64,000 bases of DNA from Alphaproteobacteria bacterium. GTDB taxonomy: Bacteria > Myxococcota_A > UBA796 > CAJQPC01. The stretch is taken from positions 62,001 to 126,000 of the forward strand of contig JACKEV010000021.1 of the NCBI GenBank assembly GCA_020632795.1. Direction: 5' to 3'. Below, piece by piece: positions 26,513-36,518 of this stretch. How positions within the stretch are numbered: position 1 is the stretch's first letter; the number at the start of each line of letters is the position of its first letter. A program made the position numbers and the translations under genes. The notes beneath the pieces are model-generated. The model did not search any database, was not told the origin of the DNA, and saw only the letters and a program-made list of their open reading frames with translations.

Positions 26513-27802
26513 CGCCTCGAACACCTGGATGTTGCCGAAGGCCATGCCGATGTAGGCGAAGGCGCGCCACAGGACCTCGCCCTCGGGGTCCAGCTCACCC
26601 AGCTCGCCCCGGAGGCCCCAGCTCACCAGGGTGTTGCCGTTCTCGCGGCGGCGGGCGTCCCCCAGCAGCATGATCTCGTCGCCATCGGGCCAGCGGGCCT
26701 CCCAGACCTGCTCGGCGACGCCGTCGTTCAGGGCGTACTCGATGACCCGCGCGCTGTCCTCGGGGGAGCCGTTGTCGAACAGGAGCAGCGTGCCGTCGGG
26801 GGTGATGCTGGGCCCGTGCAGGGTGGCGAACTTCGCCTCGGGGGGCGAGAAGTCCCAGCCCGCGGGCTCCCCCAGAGCGAAGCCGGTGGGCTGCCCGTCG
26901 GCGTCCAGCTCGATGACGCTGCGCCGGGCGTGGAAGGACATCAGGTAGGCGCCCCGGGCCTCGCTCCAGGAGAGGCCGTTGGCGTGGGGCCCCGCCTCGA
27001 TGGAGTAGTCCCAGCTCTCCGGCCACAGCGTGAAGGTGTCGGTGAGGGTGGTGATCGCGCCATCGGGGCCCATGCGGTCGATGGCCTCGCCGTGGTGGAG
27101 CACGCCGTCGGCGTCCTCGACGATGTCCTGGCGGACCCAGGCGACCACGCCGGGCTCGGGCTGGGTGAGGGCGTGGTGGGCGTCCACCACGTCCCAGGCC
27201 TCGACCAGCGCGCCGTCCAGCCCCACCCGCAACAGCCGCCCGCGCTCCCCCTCCTCGTCGGCGTAGAGGTGCTGGGTGAGCACGTAGAGGTCGGTGGAGC
27301 CGCGCACCGGCTCCACGTCGATGCAGATGCGGTCGGGCTCCAGGGCGTAGTACCAGACCGGGCGCCCCTCGCGGTCCAGGATGACCGGCCCGGTGACGTC
27401 GCCCAGGAAGGTGGTGAGGAGCAGCGCGCCCTCCACCTCGCCGGGCTGCTCGATGCCCACCTCGGGGAGCACCCGGCCCAGGGTGCCGGTGGTCAGGGTC
27501 TGCGCGGCGCCCTCGAGCCGCTGGCCGTCGACGGTCATCACCGGCGTCACGGTGACCTCGGTGGCCTCGGGGGTGCCCACCACGAACACGCGCACCCGGC
27601 CGTCGTCCAGCCGCTCGGCCAGCCGGGAGACCTGACCGTCGCCGAACGCCACCTGGACCTCGGCGTCGTCGGGAGCCTCCCAGGTGACGACGACGACGGT
27701 GGGCATGTCGTCGGCGAGGGCCACCTCGGCGTCCACGGCGGGGTCGGCGGCGCAGCCGAGCAGAGCGGGCAGAGCATGCAGAGCGAGCAGGAGCGACGTC
27801 AT
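26483..27802 (-). CDS. Arylsulfotransferase (ASST)-like lipoprotein
   Basis: A 439-residue protein with a type II signal peptide (LLLALHALPALLGC, Cys 17). An Ig-like strand region covers about 25-115. A propeller follows with the ASST-type features VILDREGRPVWYYAL, AGPHANGLSWSEARGAYLM (HANG at the presumed active-site position) and HGPSITPDGTLLLFDNGS. Such proteins transfer sulfate between phenolic compounds, but many members are uncharacterised. The 3' end overlaps the DDAH-like gene. Confidence 0.75.
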   Translation of the reverse strand: MTSLLLALHALPALLGCAADPAVDAEVALADDMPTVVVVTWEAPDDAEVQVAFGDGQVSRLAERLDDGRVRVFVVGTPEATEVTVTPVMTVDGQRLEGAAQTLTTGTLGRVLPEVGIEQPGEVEGALLLTTFLGDVTGPVILDREGRPVWYYALEPDRICIDVEPVRGSTDLYVLTQHLYADEEGERGRLLRVGLDGALVEAWDVVDAHHALTQPEPGVVAWVRQDIVEDADGVLHHGEAIDRMGPDGAITTLTDTFTLWPESWDYSIEAGPHANGLSWSEARGAYLMSFHARRSVIELDADGQPTGFALGEPAGWDFSPPEAKFATLHGPSITPDGTLLLFDNGSPEDSARVIEYALNDGVAEQVWEARWPDGDEIMLLGDARRRENGNTLVSWGLRGELGELDPEGEVLWRAFAYIGMAFGNIQVFEASVPDGEAGQ

Positions 27803-27831
27803 GGGCCCCACTGTAGCGCGCCGCGCCCGGG

Positions 27832-28515
27832 TCAGAAGGCCACGTTCACGGGGTAGGTCACCGGCATGCCGTCGGTGATCTGGTGGGGCGGGAAGTCCGC
27901 GTGCCGGAGCACGTCCGTCGCGCAGGCGAGCCAGGCCGCGGGGGCGCCGCCGTCGTCCGCGACGGTGACCGCCGAGACCAGGCCGTCGCAGCCGATGGTC
28001 AGCTCGAAGACGAGGTCCCACTCCCCGGCGGCGCCCTCGCGGGGGCAGGACAGGGCGTGCTGGATGACCCCGTCCAGGCCCGCCCGGACCTGGTCGCGGC
28101 TCAGGCCTTCGGGGGTGACCATGCCCTCCTCGCCGGGGTCGGCGTCGAAGGGCACGCAGGGCTCGGCGGCGGGCATGGGCAGGGAGACAGGGCCCGAGGG
28201 GGCCTCGGGCGGGGCGGTGAGCCGGGCCGGTGGGGCGCGGGTCCGCTTTGAGGCCGATGGCGCGGGCGCTTCGGAAGACGCCTCTGCGCCCGGCGTGTGG
28301 ATGAGCAGCACCTGGTCCACCTCGATGAGGTCCCCGGTGAGGCCGTTCCAGGCCCGCAGCTCGTCCACGGTCACCTCGTGGGCGCGGGCGATCTTCGAAA
28401 GCGTATCCCCGCGCACCACCACGTATTCGATGGGCGCGGGGCTTCGGTGGGTCCACCACCACGCCCCTGCAGCGAGCAGGAGGAGGACGACCAGACCCAG
28501 GGCGACGCGGCGCAT
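27832..28515 (-). CDS. LysM protein with AgmX/PglI-like C-terminal domain
   Basis: A 227-residue protein anchored by one N-terminal transmembrane helix (LGLVVLLLLAAGAWWW). A LysM peptidoglycan-binding domain covers about 32-77 (YVVVRGDTLSKIARAHEV). A Pro/Ala-rich linker leads to a C-terminal domain (about 130-227) with GLSRDQVRAGLDGVI and FELTIGCDGLVSAVTV, resembling the TonB-like AgmX/PglI C-terminal domain of myxobacterial gliding and envelope proteins. The gene starts at the base next to the previous gene's stop, so the two form an operon. Confidence 0.75.
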   Translation of the reverse strand: MRRVALGLVVLLLLAAGAWWWTHRSPAPIEYVVVRGDTLSKIARAHEVTVDELRAWNGLTGDLIEVDQVLLIHTPGAEASSEAPAPSASKRTRAPPARLTAPPEAPSGPVSLPMPAAEPCVPFDADPGEEGMVTPEGLSRDQVRAGLDGVIQHALSCPREGAAGEWDLVFELTIGCDGLVSAVTVADDGGAPAAWLACATDVLRHADFPPHQITDGMPVTYPVNVAF

Positions 28516-29082
28516 CTACTCCGAGGTCTGGTCGCGGATGTAGCGGGCGGTGTAGCCGCCGCAGATGCGGGCGGCGTCGCGCATGCGCTGGCCGCTGGAG
28601 GGGTGGTAGACGTCGGCCTCGACCATGGCCTCGACCATGATCTCGTCGGTCAGCTCGCCGTTGACGGAGAAGGCGACCCGGGCGGCGACGCGGGTGGGGA
28701 TGTTGACGAAGGCGGTGAACACGCCGGGCTCCACGAACTCCCAGCTCACGGTGACCTCGACGTCGCCGTCCTTCGCGCCGGTGTGGCCGACGGAGTAGCC
28801 GTCCTTGACGCCCGCGGAGGCGAAGCCCTCCACGAAGGCCTGGTGCATGCCCTCCTTGTCGCCCTGGAAGGACTCGCGGGTGTCGGCGTCCTTCTCGGCG
28901 AGGTAGGCGTCCTCGGACTTGCCGCCGACCTTGAGGTTGTCGTAGCTCGGCTCGACGTGGTAGCTCGTCTGGCCCAGCAGGGCGGAGGGGGCGGACTGCT
29001 TGAGCACGGTGTAGGGGGTGCACCCGGCGCCGAAGGTGACGGCGATCAGCAGCGCAGCGAAGAGACGGAGGAAGAGACGCAT
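28516..29082 (-). CDS. Hypothetical lipoprotein
   Basis: A 188-residue protein; the ATG at 29082 gives a type II signal peptide (LFAALLIAVTFGAGC, Cys 21). The mature part is a small alpha/beta domain (DVEVTVSWEFVEPG, FTAFVNIPTRVAARVAF) that I do not recognise. It is immediately followed by the LysM protein gene, which suggests a cell-envelope role. Confidence 0.68.
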   Translation of the reverse strand: MRLFLRLFAALLIAVTFGAGCTPYTVLKQSAPSALLGQTSYHVEPSYDNLKVGGKSEDAYLAEKDADTRESFQGDKEGMHQAFVEGFASAGVKDGYSVGHTGAKDGDVEVTVSWEFVEPGVFTAFVNIPTRVAARVAFSVNGELTDEIMVEAMVEADVYHPSSGQRMRDAARICGGYTARYIRDQTSE

Positions 29083-29210
29083 GGTTCGGGCTCCCGGAGA
29101 CATCCTGTTTGAGCGGAGTCGCCGCGACATCCTCCCCTATCCGATACGCCGCGCGCAAGGGAGCGCCCGGGATGGGATACCATCTGTCCCCATCCCACCG
29201 CGCGGACCGC

Positions 29211-31133
29211 ATGCTCCTCCTGCCCGCACTGCTGCTCTCCCTGGCGCCGGACGCCGCCGCGCAGGCGGTGACCGCCTACGCCGCCTTCCCCTACGCCGGG
29301 GAGCCCTCCGGGCGGCACGCCGTGGCGGTCTCTGAGACCGACCTCGTGATCGTGCGGCAGGACAGCGACGAGAGCGTGGTCATCGAGCGGTATGGCGAGG
29401 ACCTTTCGCTGATCTGGTCGGCGCCGGTCGTGCTGCCGGACGTCACCCGCACCTGGCTGGGGGACGGGGGCTTCCGGGAGCTGTTCGGCGTGGGGGACAA
29501 CTTCCTGTACTGGCCGGACCGCGCGCTCCTGGTGGAGGGCGATCAGGTCGCGCTGGTCAGCGCGTATGAGCAGGGCGTTCGCGCGTGGCGGGTGGACCTC
29601 GAGACCGGCGCGTTCCTGGGGGACGAGTCGCTGCTGGTCACCGCCCACCGCCCCGGGCTCTACCTGAGCGAGGACCGGCAGCGCGTCGCGGCGTTCTGGG
29701 GCGGCGACCGGGGCGAGCCCATGCAGGCGCAGGTCTGGGACGCCGGGCTCGAGACGACGTGGGCGGTGGAGATCCCCCACTTCGAGGCGGGCGTGCAGAC
29801 CCGGATCGACGTCGCCGGGCGGCGGATCGAGGAGGTCCGGGTCCGGTTCGCGATGGACGACGCCGGCAACCTGTACATGGCGGCGAACCCGGAAGAGCGG
29901 CAGATCGTGGTGCGGCAGCTCCGGCCGGACGGGCAGACCCGCACCCTGGTCGCCGACCTGGGCGACGGCACCCTGGCCACCGTGGGCCTGACCTTCGGGC
30001 CCAGCGGCCAGGCCTGGGTCGTGGGCGTGGCGCGGACCACCAAGCTCCTCCGGGAGACCCACGCCGGGGTGACCGTGGCTGCCCTGGACTTCGAGGAGCA
30101 GCGGGTTCGGTGGACGGCCCTGGTGTCCCCGGACCGCTTCCGGGCGGCCTACGCCAACCAGGGCCAGCCCATCGCCGAGGCCAGCCTGGACTGGCACGCC
30201 CCGGTGGCCCTGCTGGAGCTGCCCGACGGAGGGGCGGTGCTGGTCACCCAGTACCAGGCCCTCAAGACCAGCACCACCAGCAACACCACGTCCGCCACTC
30301 TGGACTTCCAGGACCTCGCGGTCTACCGCTTCGATCAGGCCGGGGGCCTGGCCTGGACCTCCGGCGTGTCGCTGACCCAGACCGTGCCGGCCGGCGTGGG
30401 CAACCCGCAGGTCGGCCAGCACTACTGGCTCACCGACGACGCCCTGCGCATGGTCCAGATGGAGGTCCGCTCCAAGCTCCTGGGGGCCGAGCGCTTCGTG
30501 GGCCTGCGCGAGGTGTCCCTGGCCGACGGCGCCGCGAGCGCACCGGTGGAGCTGGCCGCGCTGCCCAGCAAGTACGACGTCTTCTTCGAGGACCTCACCG
30601 TGGTCCTGAGCGACGACGTCATCGTGCTGGCCAGCCGCATCGGGGCCGAGGAGGACATGGGGCTGCTCTCCCAGGTCGAGCTGGGGGCGCCGCCGCCCCC
30701 CAAGGTGCCGCTCATCCCTGCGGTGAACCCGGACCGGACCAGCCCAGACTACCGCGCCGGGCAGATCGTGGGCGGGCAGGCGGCCCTGGGGGCGCCCCGG
30801 AACGCGCTGGTGGGCTTCGCCAAGGGCGCCCCGATGGGCTTCGGCGGCATGGTGGGCGGGGCGCTGCTCTCACCGCTCTCGCCGGCGACCTGCGTGGCCG
30901 GCCCGGCGGCGGGCTGCGTGGGCGGGGCGCTGCTGGCGGGCTTCGCCACCCAGGCCTCGGCCGAGGCCCCGCTGGGGGACTTCTCCCCGGAGTTCCAGGC
31001 CGGCTGGATCGACGGCTACCGCCGCTACGCCCGGCGCAAGCAGGTGCGCTGGGCCATCCTGGGCGCGGGGGCGGGCGCGGTGGTCGCCTTCGTGCCGGCC
31101 ACGGTCATCGCGACGATCGCGGCGGCGCCGTAG
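29211..31133 (+). CDS. Exported beta-rich hypothetical protein with C-terminal glycine-rich membrane region
   Basis: A 640-residue protein with a signal peptide (MLLLPALLLSLAPDAAAQA). Residues 25-510 contain repeated strand units that read like a propeller (DDAGNLYMAANPEERQIVV, LTFGPSGQAWVVGVA). The last 115 residues are Gly/Ala-rich, with several possible glycine-zipper helices (GFGGMVGGALLSP, AGCVGGALLAGF) and a final transmembrane helix. The C-terminal part may insert in a membrane. I do not recognise a family. The stop is 2 bases from the convergent lipoprotein's stop. Confidence 0.68.
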   Translation: MLLLPALLLSLAPDAAAQAVTAYAAFPYAGEPSGRHAVAVSETDLVIVRQDSDESVVIERYGEDLSLIWSAPVVLPDVTRTWLGDGGFRELFGVGDNFLYWPDRALLVEGDQVALVSAYEQGVRAWRVDLETGAFLGDESLLVTAHRPGLYLSEDRQRVAAFWGGDRGEPMQAQVWDAGLETTWAVEIPHFEAGVQTRIDVAGRRIEEVRVRFAMDDAGNLYMAANPEERQIVVRQLRPDGQTRTLVADLGDGTLATVGLTFGPSGQAWVVGVARTTKLLRETHAGVTVAALDFEEQRVRWTALVSPDRFRAAYANQGQPIAEASLDWHAPVALLELPDGGAVLVTQYQALKTSTTSNTTSATLDFQDLAVYRFDQAGGLAWTSGVSLTQTVPAGVGNPQVGQHYWLTDDALRMVQMEVRSKLLGAERFVGLREVSLADGAASAPVELAALPSKYDVFFEDLTVVLSDDVIVLASRIGAEEDMGLLSQVELGAPPPPKVPLIPAVNPDRTSPDYRAGQIVGGQAALGAPRNALVGFAKGAPMGFGGMVGGALLSPLSPATCVAGPAAGCVGGALLAGFATQASAEAPLGDFSPEFQAGWIDGYRRYARRKQVRWAILGAGAGAVVAFVPATVIATIAAAP

Positions 31134-31135
31134 CC

Positions 31136-31669
31136 TCAGCGCAGCTCGGCGTCGGCCTCACCGACCATCTCGACCTCGTAGCCGCCGCCGCCGCCGCCCA
31201 TGCGGACGTCGGTGGCCCAGTCGAGCCAGATCGAGCCGTCGTCGCCGCCGCCGGTCAGGTCGGCCTCGATCTCCTCGGTGCCGCCGCGGTCGAACCACTC
31301 GAAGGTCGCCACGCCCTCGATGTCGCCCTCGTCGCTGATCTGGCCCTCGAGGGAGATGCCCAGGTCGACGTCGTCGCCCCAGTCGCTCTCGTAGGTGCAG
31401 TAGCCGGCTCCGGCCAGGGCGCCGTCGTCCTCGATGGTGACCTCGACCTCGCCCTCGCAGGCCTGCCAGTCCCACTCGGGCACGAGGAGGCGGACGTCGC
31501 CCTGGTAGTCGCCGGCCCAGGCGTTGGGCTGGGGGCCGGTGTCCTGGGTGTCGCTGGTGTCGTCGGTGGTGACGCCGGTGTCGTCCCCGGACGACGTGCC
31601 GGTGTCGTCGCCGAGCTTGACGGAGCCGCCGGTGCAGCCCATGAGCGCGAGCATCAGGGGGAGGGTCAT
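31136..31669 (-). CDS. Hypothetical lipoprotein with acidic Asp/Thr linker
   Basis: A 177-residue protein; the ATG at 31669 follows AGGAG. The signal peptide is type II (MTLPLMLALMGC, Cys 12). A DDTG-repeat linker of about 35 residues tethers a small beta domain with a Cys pair (WQACEGEVEV and GAGYCTYES). It ends in Gly-rich strands. The domain is not recognised. Confidence 0.65.
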   Translation of the reverse strand: MTLPLMLALMGCTGGSVKLGDDTGTSSGDDTGVTTDDTSDTQDTGPQPNAWAGDYQGDVRLLVPEWDWQACEGEVEVTIEDDGALAGAGYCTYESDWGDDVDLGISLEGQISDEGDIEGVATFEWFDRGGTEEIEADLTGGGDDGSIWLDWATDVRMGGGGGGYEVEMVGEADAELR

Positions 31670-31729
31670 GATGTCTCCTGCGAGGGTGGGTGGAGCGCAC
31701 CCAACCACGACCCCGGGCGGCTGGCAAGC

Positions 31730-31752
31730 AAAAAGGGCGTCGAGTATGCCCC
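31730..31752 (-). terminator. Candidate intrinsic terminator of the symporter gene
   Basis: On the minus strand GGGC (31751-31748) and GCCC (31738-31735) form a short stem with a nine-base loop, immediately followed by five T residues. The hairpin begins 4 bases after the symporter stop codon. The stem is short but G-C only. Confidence 0.5.
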
Positions 31753-31755
31753 GTG

Positions 31756-33372
31756 TCAGACTACGGCGGCGGTGGGCTCGGGCTCAGCGCTGCGCCGCGA
31801 CATCAGCCCCGCCGGCAGCGCCACGAGCGCGCTCACGATCAGGCCGTAGGTGGCCGTCACGCCGGGGTTGCGCAGGCCGAGCTGGGTGGCGCTCTCATCG
31901 AACAGGAGCGCCACCGGGCCCAGCCCCGAGACGACCTGGACCAGGTCCACCCCCGCGTCGACCGCCCAGGAGCCCCAGGCGTACAGCGCGAAGTGGGTGA
32001 TCATGCCGGAGAGGGCGGCGGCCAGCGCCACGCGGCGGCCCACCCCGGGGAACAGGATGCCGAACAGGATGGGCACGGTGGAGGCGGCCACGATGCCGTA
32101 GACGCCGACCTGCCCGAAGATGCCCAGCAGCTTCGGCGGGTGGAGCGCGATGAGGAAGGCCAGCACGCCCATCCCGATGAGGATGCCCTGGCCGGCCCGG
32201 TAGGCCAACGTCGCCTGCTCGGCCCGGTCCTTGCCCGCGAGGAGGTTGTCCTTGGTCAAGGCCAGGAACAGGTCGTTCGCCGCGATGGACGACAGGGAGA
32301 CCAGGATGCCGTCGAGGGTGCTCATGCCCGCCGCCATCAGCGCCACCGTGATGAACGCCACCATCGTCGGGGAGAAGGTCTCGGTGATGTAGATGGTCAT
32401 CACCAGGTCCTGCCGGAACGCCCCGGTCGCCGGGTCGACGAACAAGTCGGACCCCATGCCGGCGGCGTGGGCGTAGAGCCCCACCAGCAGCAGCGCGGTG
32501 AACAGCCCGAACACCACGAAGGTCACCCCCAGGAACGTCCACACGGCCCGGTCGGTCTTCACGTAGAGCGCCTTGGTCATGATGTGGGGCTGGCAGACCA
32601 GGGCGAAGCCGATGAAGAAGCCGCTGATGTAGACGGTGAACGGGCTGGAGAACAGCACGCTCTCGGGGTTGACCCCCCGCACGAGGTTCGGGTCGACCGC
32701 CGCCACCCGGTCCATGAACGCGCCCACCCCGTCCCCGAACAGGTGCAGCCCGCTGGCCAGGATCACGACGCACACCACCACCATGATCAGGCCCTGGAGG
32801 GTGTTGGTGTAGGCGTGGGCGTAGGTCCCGCCGATGAAGATGTAGCTGAACACGAAGCCGATGATGAGCAGGAGGCTCTCGACGTTGGACAGCCCCAGGG
32901 TCTGCTGCATCACGATGGACAGCCCGCCGACGATGAGCACCACGAAGCTCAGGCTCAGCAGGTTGATCAGCGCGAAGAGCACCCCCAGCCCCGGGCTGCC
33001 GTAGCGCTGGGCGACCCACTGGGGGATGGTCAACGCCCCGGCCCTGGCCCCGATGCGCCGGAACTGCACGCTCATCGTGAACAGGCCCAGCATGACCCCG
33101 CCGAAGACCGCGACCCCCAGGTGCATCAGCGCTGAGACCCCGTGCACGTACACGAAGCCGGGGTTGATGATGAAGGTCGCGGTGGACGCGATGGACGCGG
33201 CCAGGGTCACCCCGACCACGCCGGGGTGCAGGTCCCCCTTGCCCACCGCGAACGACTCGATGTCGCTGGTCTTCTTGTGCCCCAGCCAGGCCAGCCAGCC
33301 GGTGCCCGCCATGTAGAGCAGGAACAAGCCCCAGATCAGCGGGTTGGCGGCGATCAGGTCGACGTAGCGCAT
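31756..33372 (-). CDS. Sodium:solute symporter (SSS family)
   Basis: A 538-residue integral membrane protein with about 13 hydrophobic segments. SSS features include LAASIASTATFIINPGF in helix 2, GGTYAHAYTNTLQG in helix 6 and AAGMSTLDGILVSLSSI in helix 9. It couples sodium entry to uptake of a solute. PanF- or acetate/proline-type substrates are possible, but the substrate cannot be read from the sequence. GGAG precedes the ATG by 5 bases. It has its own promoter and terminator and is monocistronic. Confidence 0.88.
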   Translation of the reverse strand: MRYVDLIAANPLIWGLFLLYMAGTGWLAWLGHKKTSDIESFAVGKGDLHPGVVGVTLAASIASTATFIINPGFVYVHGVSALMHLGVAVFGGVMLGLFTMSVQFRRIGARAGALTIPQWVAQRYGSPGLGVLFALINLLSLSFVVLIVGGLSIVMQQTLGLSNVESLLLIIGFVFSYIFIGGTYAHAYTNTLQGLIMVVVCVVILASGLHLFGDGVGAFMDRVAAVDPNLVRGVNPESVLFSSPFTVYISGFFIGFALVCQPHIMTKALYVKTDRAVWTFLGVTFVVFGLFTALLLVGLYAHAAGMGSDLFVDPATGAFRQDLVMTIYITETFSPTMVAFITVALMAAGMSTLDGILVSLSSIAANDLFLALTKDNLLAGKDRAEQATLAYRAGQGILIGMGVLAFLIALHPPKLLGIFGQVGVYGIVAASTVPILFGILFPGVGRRVALAAALSGMITHFALYAWGSWAVDAGVDLVQVVSGLGPVALLFDESATQLGLRNPGVTATYGLIVSALVALPAGLMSRRSAEPEPTAAVV

Positions 33373-33398
33373 GGGGACTCCGACGGGGGCACCCCTGC

Positions 33399-33427
33399 GC
33401 TATGCCGCATCGCAGCATCGGTGTCAA
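33399..33427 (-). promoter_or_regulatory. Sigma-70-type promoter of the symporter gene
   Basis: A perfect TTGACA (-35, 33427-33422) is followed after 17 bases by CATAGC (33404-33399) on the minus strand. The predicted start gives a leader of about 20 bases containing the GGAG ribosome binding site. Confidence 0.6.
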
Positions 33428-33463
33428 GGGGAATTGTGCGGTGCAGCAAAGACCGCGGAGTCC

Positions 33464-34698
<1,235 letters not shown>

Positions 34699-34702
<4 letters not shown>

Positions 34703-35163
34703 TTCGGCTCCTGTTCGAGGATCTCCAGGGTGCGGATCTCCTCGACGAGCGCGACGATGCGCGCGGTGTCCACGGGCGCGACGAACACGGTGTCGTCCCC
34801 GGCGACGGTGCCGAGGATGTTGTCGTGCCCCATGTTGTCCAGGTAGGCGGCCACCCCCTCGGCCCGCCCCGAGAGGGTGCGGATCACGATGAGGACGCCG
34901 TTGTGACGCACGTTCTGGATCTCCATGCCCACGACGCGCCGCAGCGCCTCGATGTAGGCCGAGCTTCGGTCGGCCTGATACACCGGGCCGGCGGAGGTCG
35001 TGCGTCGCACGATGTTCATGTCCCGCAGGTCCCGGGAGAGGGTGGCCTGGGTGCACGAGATGCCGTCGGCCTCGAGCATGCGCACCAGCTCCTCCTGGGA
35101 GCTGACCCGGTGCTCGTGGATGAGCCGCTTGATGGCGGCGCGGCGGCGTTCGCGAGACGTCAT
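34699..35163 (-). CDS. argR: Arginine repressor
   Basis: A 154-residue ArgR/AhrC-type regulator. The N-terminal winged helix has SSQEELVRMLEADGISCTQ and ATLSRDLRDM. The C-terminal domain carries the hexamerisation and arginine-binding motif GTVAGDDTVFV. It is encoded just before argG with a 4-base overlap, which indicates direct autogenous control of an arginine gene. The ATG at 35163 lies only about 9 bases from the -10 element, so the transcript may be leaderless. Confidence 0.93.
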
Positions 35164-35171
35164 GGCCCGGC

Positions 35172-35200
35172 CATATACGTCGATATGAATAGGTATGCAA
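35172..35200 (-). promoter_or_regulatory. argR-argG promoter
   Basis: TTGCAT (-35, 35200-35195), 17 bases, TATATG (-10, 35177-35172) on the minus strand. Transcription should start at about 35165, two bases before the argR ATG, so the leader is absent or nearly so. Confidence 0.6.
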
Positions 35201-35201
35201 G
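35184..35201. promoter_or_regulatory. ARG box (ArgR operator)
   Basis: TATGAATAGGTATGCAAG reads TNTGAAT-N4-AT(T/G)CA, matching the known ARG box consensus with a single departure in the right half-site. It covers the -35 element and most of the spacer of the argR promoter, an ideal position for repression. Confidence 0.7.
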
Positions 35202-35218
35202 AACTTCGGCGAAACGCT

Positions 35219-35247
35219 CCGACATCCTGTCTCATCCGCGGTAGGCT
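35219..35247 (+). promoter_or_regulatory. Candidate promoter of the 35254 gene
   Basis: CCGACA (35219-35224), 17 bases, TAGGCT (35242-35247), with the ATG 6 bases further on. The hexamers are only partly like consensus. The same TAGGCT lies upstream of the gene at 147, so this may be a locally used -10 variant. Confidence 0.3.
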
Positions 35248-35253
35248 GGTGCG

Positions 35254-35775
35254 ATGTCCCGCTCCTCCTGGCCTCTCGCTCCGATGTCCGCCCCCTTCCG
35301 GGTCCTGACCGGCGCGCTGCTGCTGCTCCCGGCGGGCTTCGCGGCCGGGGGGCTCCTCGGGGACGGCCCCGCCTGGGCGGCCGGCCTGGGCATGGCGGTG
35401 CTCCTGGGCGGGATCTACGCGGTGGTGTGGCTCTTCTGGCGCCCCACGCGCTTCGAGTTGGAGGGCGACGCGCTGAAGATCGTGTGGCCGCTTCGCTCCT
35501 GGCGTCTGCCCCTCCGGATCGTCGATGAGATCGAGGTCATGGACGCGAAGACGTTCAGGAGCCGCGTGCGCTGGGCGGTCCGGGTGGGCGCGGGCGGGCT
35601 GTGGGGCGGCTTCGGCTGGCTGGCCACGGGGGCCGGCTGGGTGCGGTTCTATGTCTCCCGCAGCGACGGGCTCGTGCTGCTGACCCTGGCGGGGCAGGCG
35701 CCGCTCCTGATCTCGCCGGAGGATCCCGAGGGTTTCGCGGCGGCGGTGCGGGGACCTTCGCCGCATCGCCCTTGA
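35254..35775 (+). CDS. Membrane protein with bacterial PH-like domain
   Basis: A 173-residue protein with two transmembrane helices at about 17-35 and 45-65, followed by a small beta domain (FELEGDALKIVWPLRSWRLP, IVDEIEVMDAKTF). This arrangement resembles bacterial PH-domain membrane proteins. A Met at 35284 is an alternative start. The function is unknown. Confidence 0.6.
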   Translation: MSRSSWPLAPMSAPFRVLTGALLLLPAGFAAGGLLGDGPAWAAGLGMAVLLGGIYAVVWLFWRPTRFELEGDALKIVWPLRSWRLPLRIVDEIEVMDAKTFRSRVRWAVRVGAGGLWGGFGWLATGAGWVRFYVSRSDGLVLLTLAGQAPLLISPEDPEGFAAAVRGPSPHRP

Positions 35776-35808
35776 GGTACGATCCGCCTGAGCTGACGGG
35801 AGAGAACC

Positions 35809-36462
35809 ATGCGCCTGACGAGCCTCACGGTGCCCATCCTTCTGACCGGTTGCTTCGGCTCCTCCGAGCCCCCGGCCCCACCGCCACCGCCTGAGCCGCT
35901 TCTCGACGTCTCCCAGCAGGGGGCCGCTGACCGCCTGCTCGTCTTCGAGTCGTGGACCTTCGGCGGCAAGGAGTCCTGGGTCGCCCACGAGGTCGGCTTC
36001 GGGGCCGAGCCGAACTTCGGCTCCTGGGCCGCGGACAAGGCGGGGCGGGGTGGGATCACCGAGGCCGCCCTGCTGGAGCAGCGCGCCCACCCCGGCGCCG
36101 ACCTGCGCACCCCCCTGGGCGAGCCGGGCCTCAACATGGAGCTGGCCCCCCACGAGCTGGCCGGGCTCCAGAAGTTCCTGCTCGGCCCGGAGGAGGGCGC
36201 GTTCTGCAAGGCCAAGGAGGAGGCGCTCAACCCCGACGAGCCGGCGCTGTCCCCGGCCGGGGCGATCCGGGACTTCGAGTCCATCCGGATCACCCTGGTC
36301 CCGGTCAAGCTGGAGGTCCCCCAGGCCCCCACCACCTGGACCCTTGGCCCCTGCGACGGCTACAACGAGGACGCCATCGCGCCGGCCAACCTGCTGGACA
36401 TGGAGCCGGCGACCCTGGTGCGCCGCCAGGAGCTGATGCGGGGGCGCAGCGGTCAGCCCTGA
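35809..36462 (+). CDS. Hypothetical lipoprotein
   Basis: A 217-residue protein with a type II signal peptide (MRLTSLTVPILLTGC, Cys 15) and a Pro-rich linker (PPAPPPPPEP). The mature domain has two Cys residues (GAFCKAKEEA and LGPCDGYNED) and no recognised family. GGGAGAGAACC precedes the ATG. It heads a run of four same-strand lipoprotein genes. Confidence 0.65.
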   Translation: MRLTSLTVPILLTGCFGSSEPPAPPPPPEPLLDVSQQGAADRLLVFESWTFGGKESWVAHEVGFGAEPNFGSWAADKAGRGGITEAALLEQRAHPGADLRTPLGEPGLNMELAPHELAGLQKFLLGPEEGAFCKAKEEALNPDEPALSPAGAIRDFESIRITLVPVKLEVPQAPTTWTLGPCDGYNEDAIAPANLLDMEPATLVRRQELMRGRSGQP

Positions 36463-36518
36463 GTGATCGTTTGGGGACGACGCCGGCTCTGCCCTGGGGA
36501 ACGAAGCCGGAGAGAGAC

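Noticed and set aside
27803..29212. Upstream extension of the ASST-like gene to a 909-residue protein
   Set aside because: The extension is Arg/Pro-rich shadow sequence antisense to nothing and in the wrong frame over the LysM and lipoprotein genes. The start at 27802 gives a clean lipoprotein signal.
34703..35200. Longer N-terminus for argininosuccinate synthase
   Set aside because: The extra residues read through argR in another frame. The GTG overlapping the argR stop gives the normal family N-terminus.
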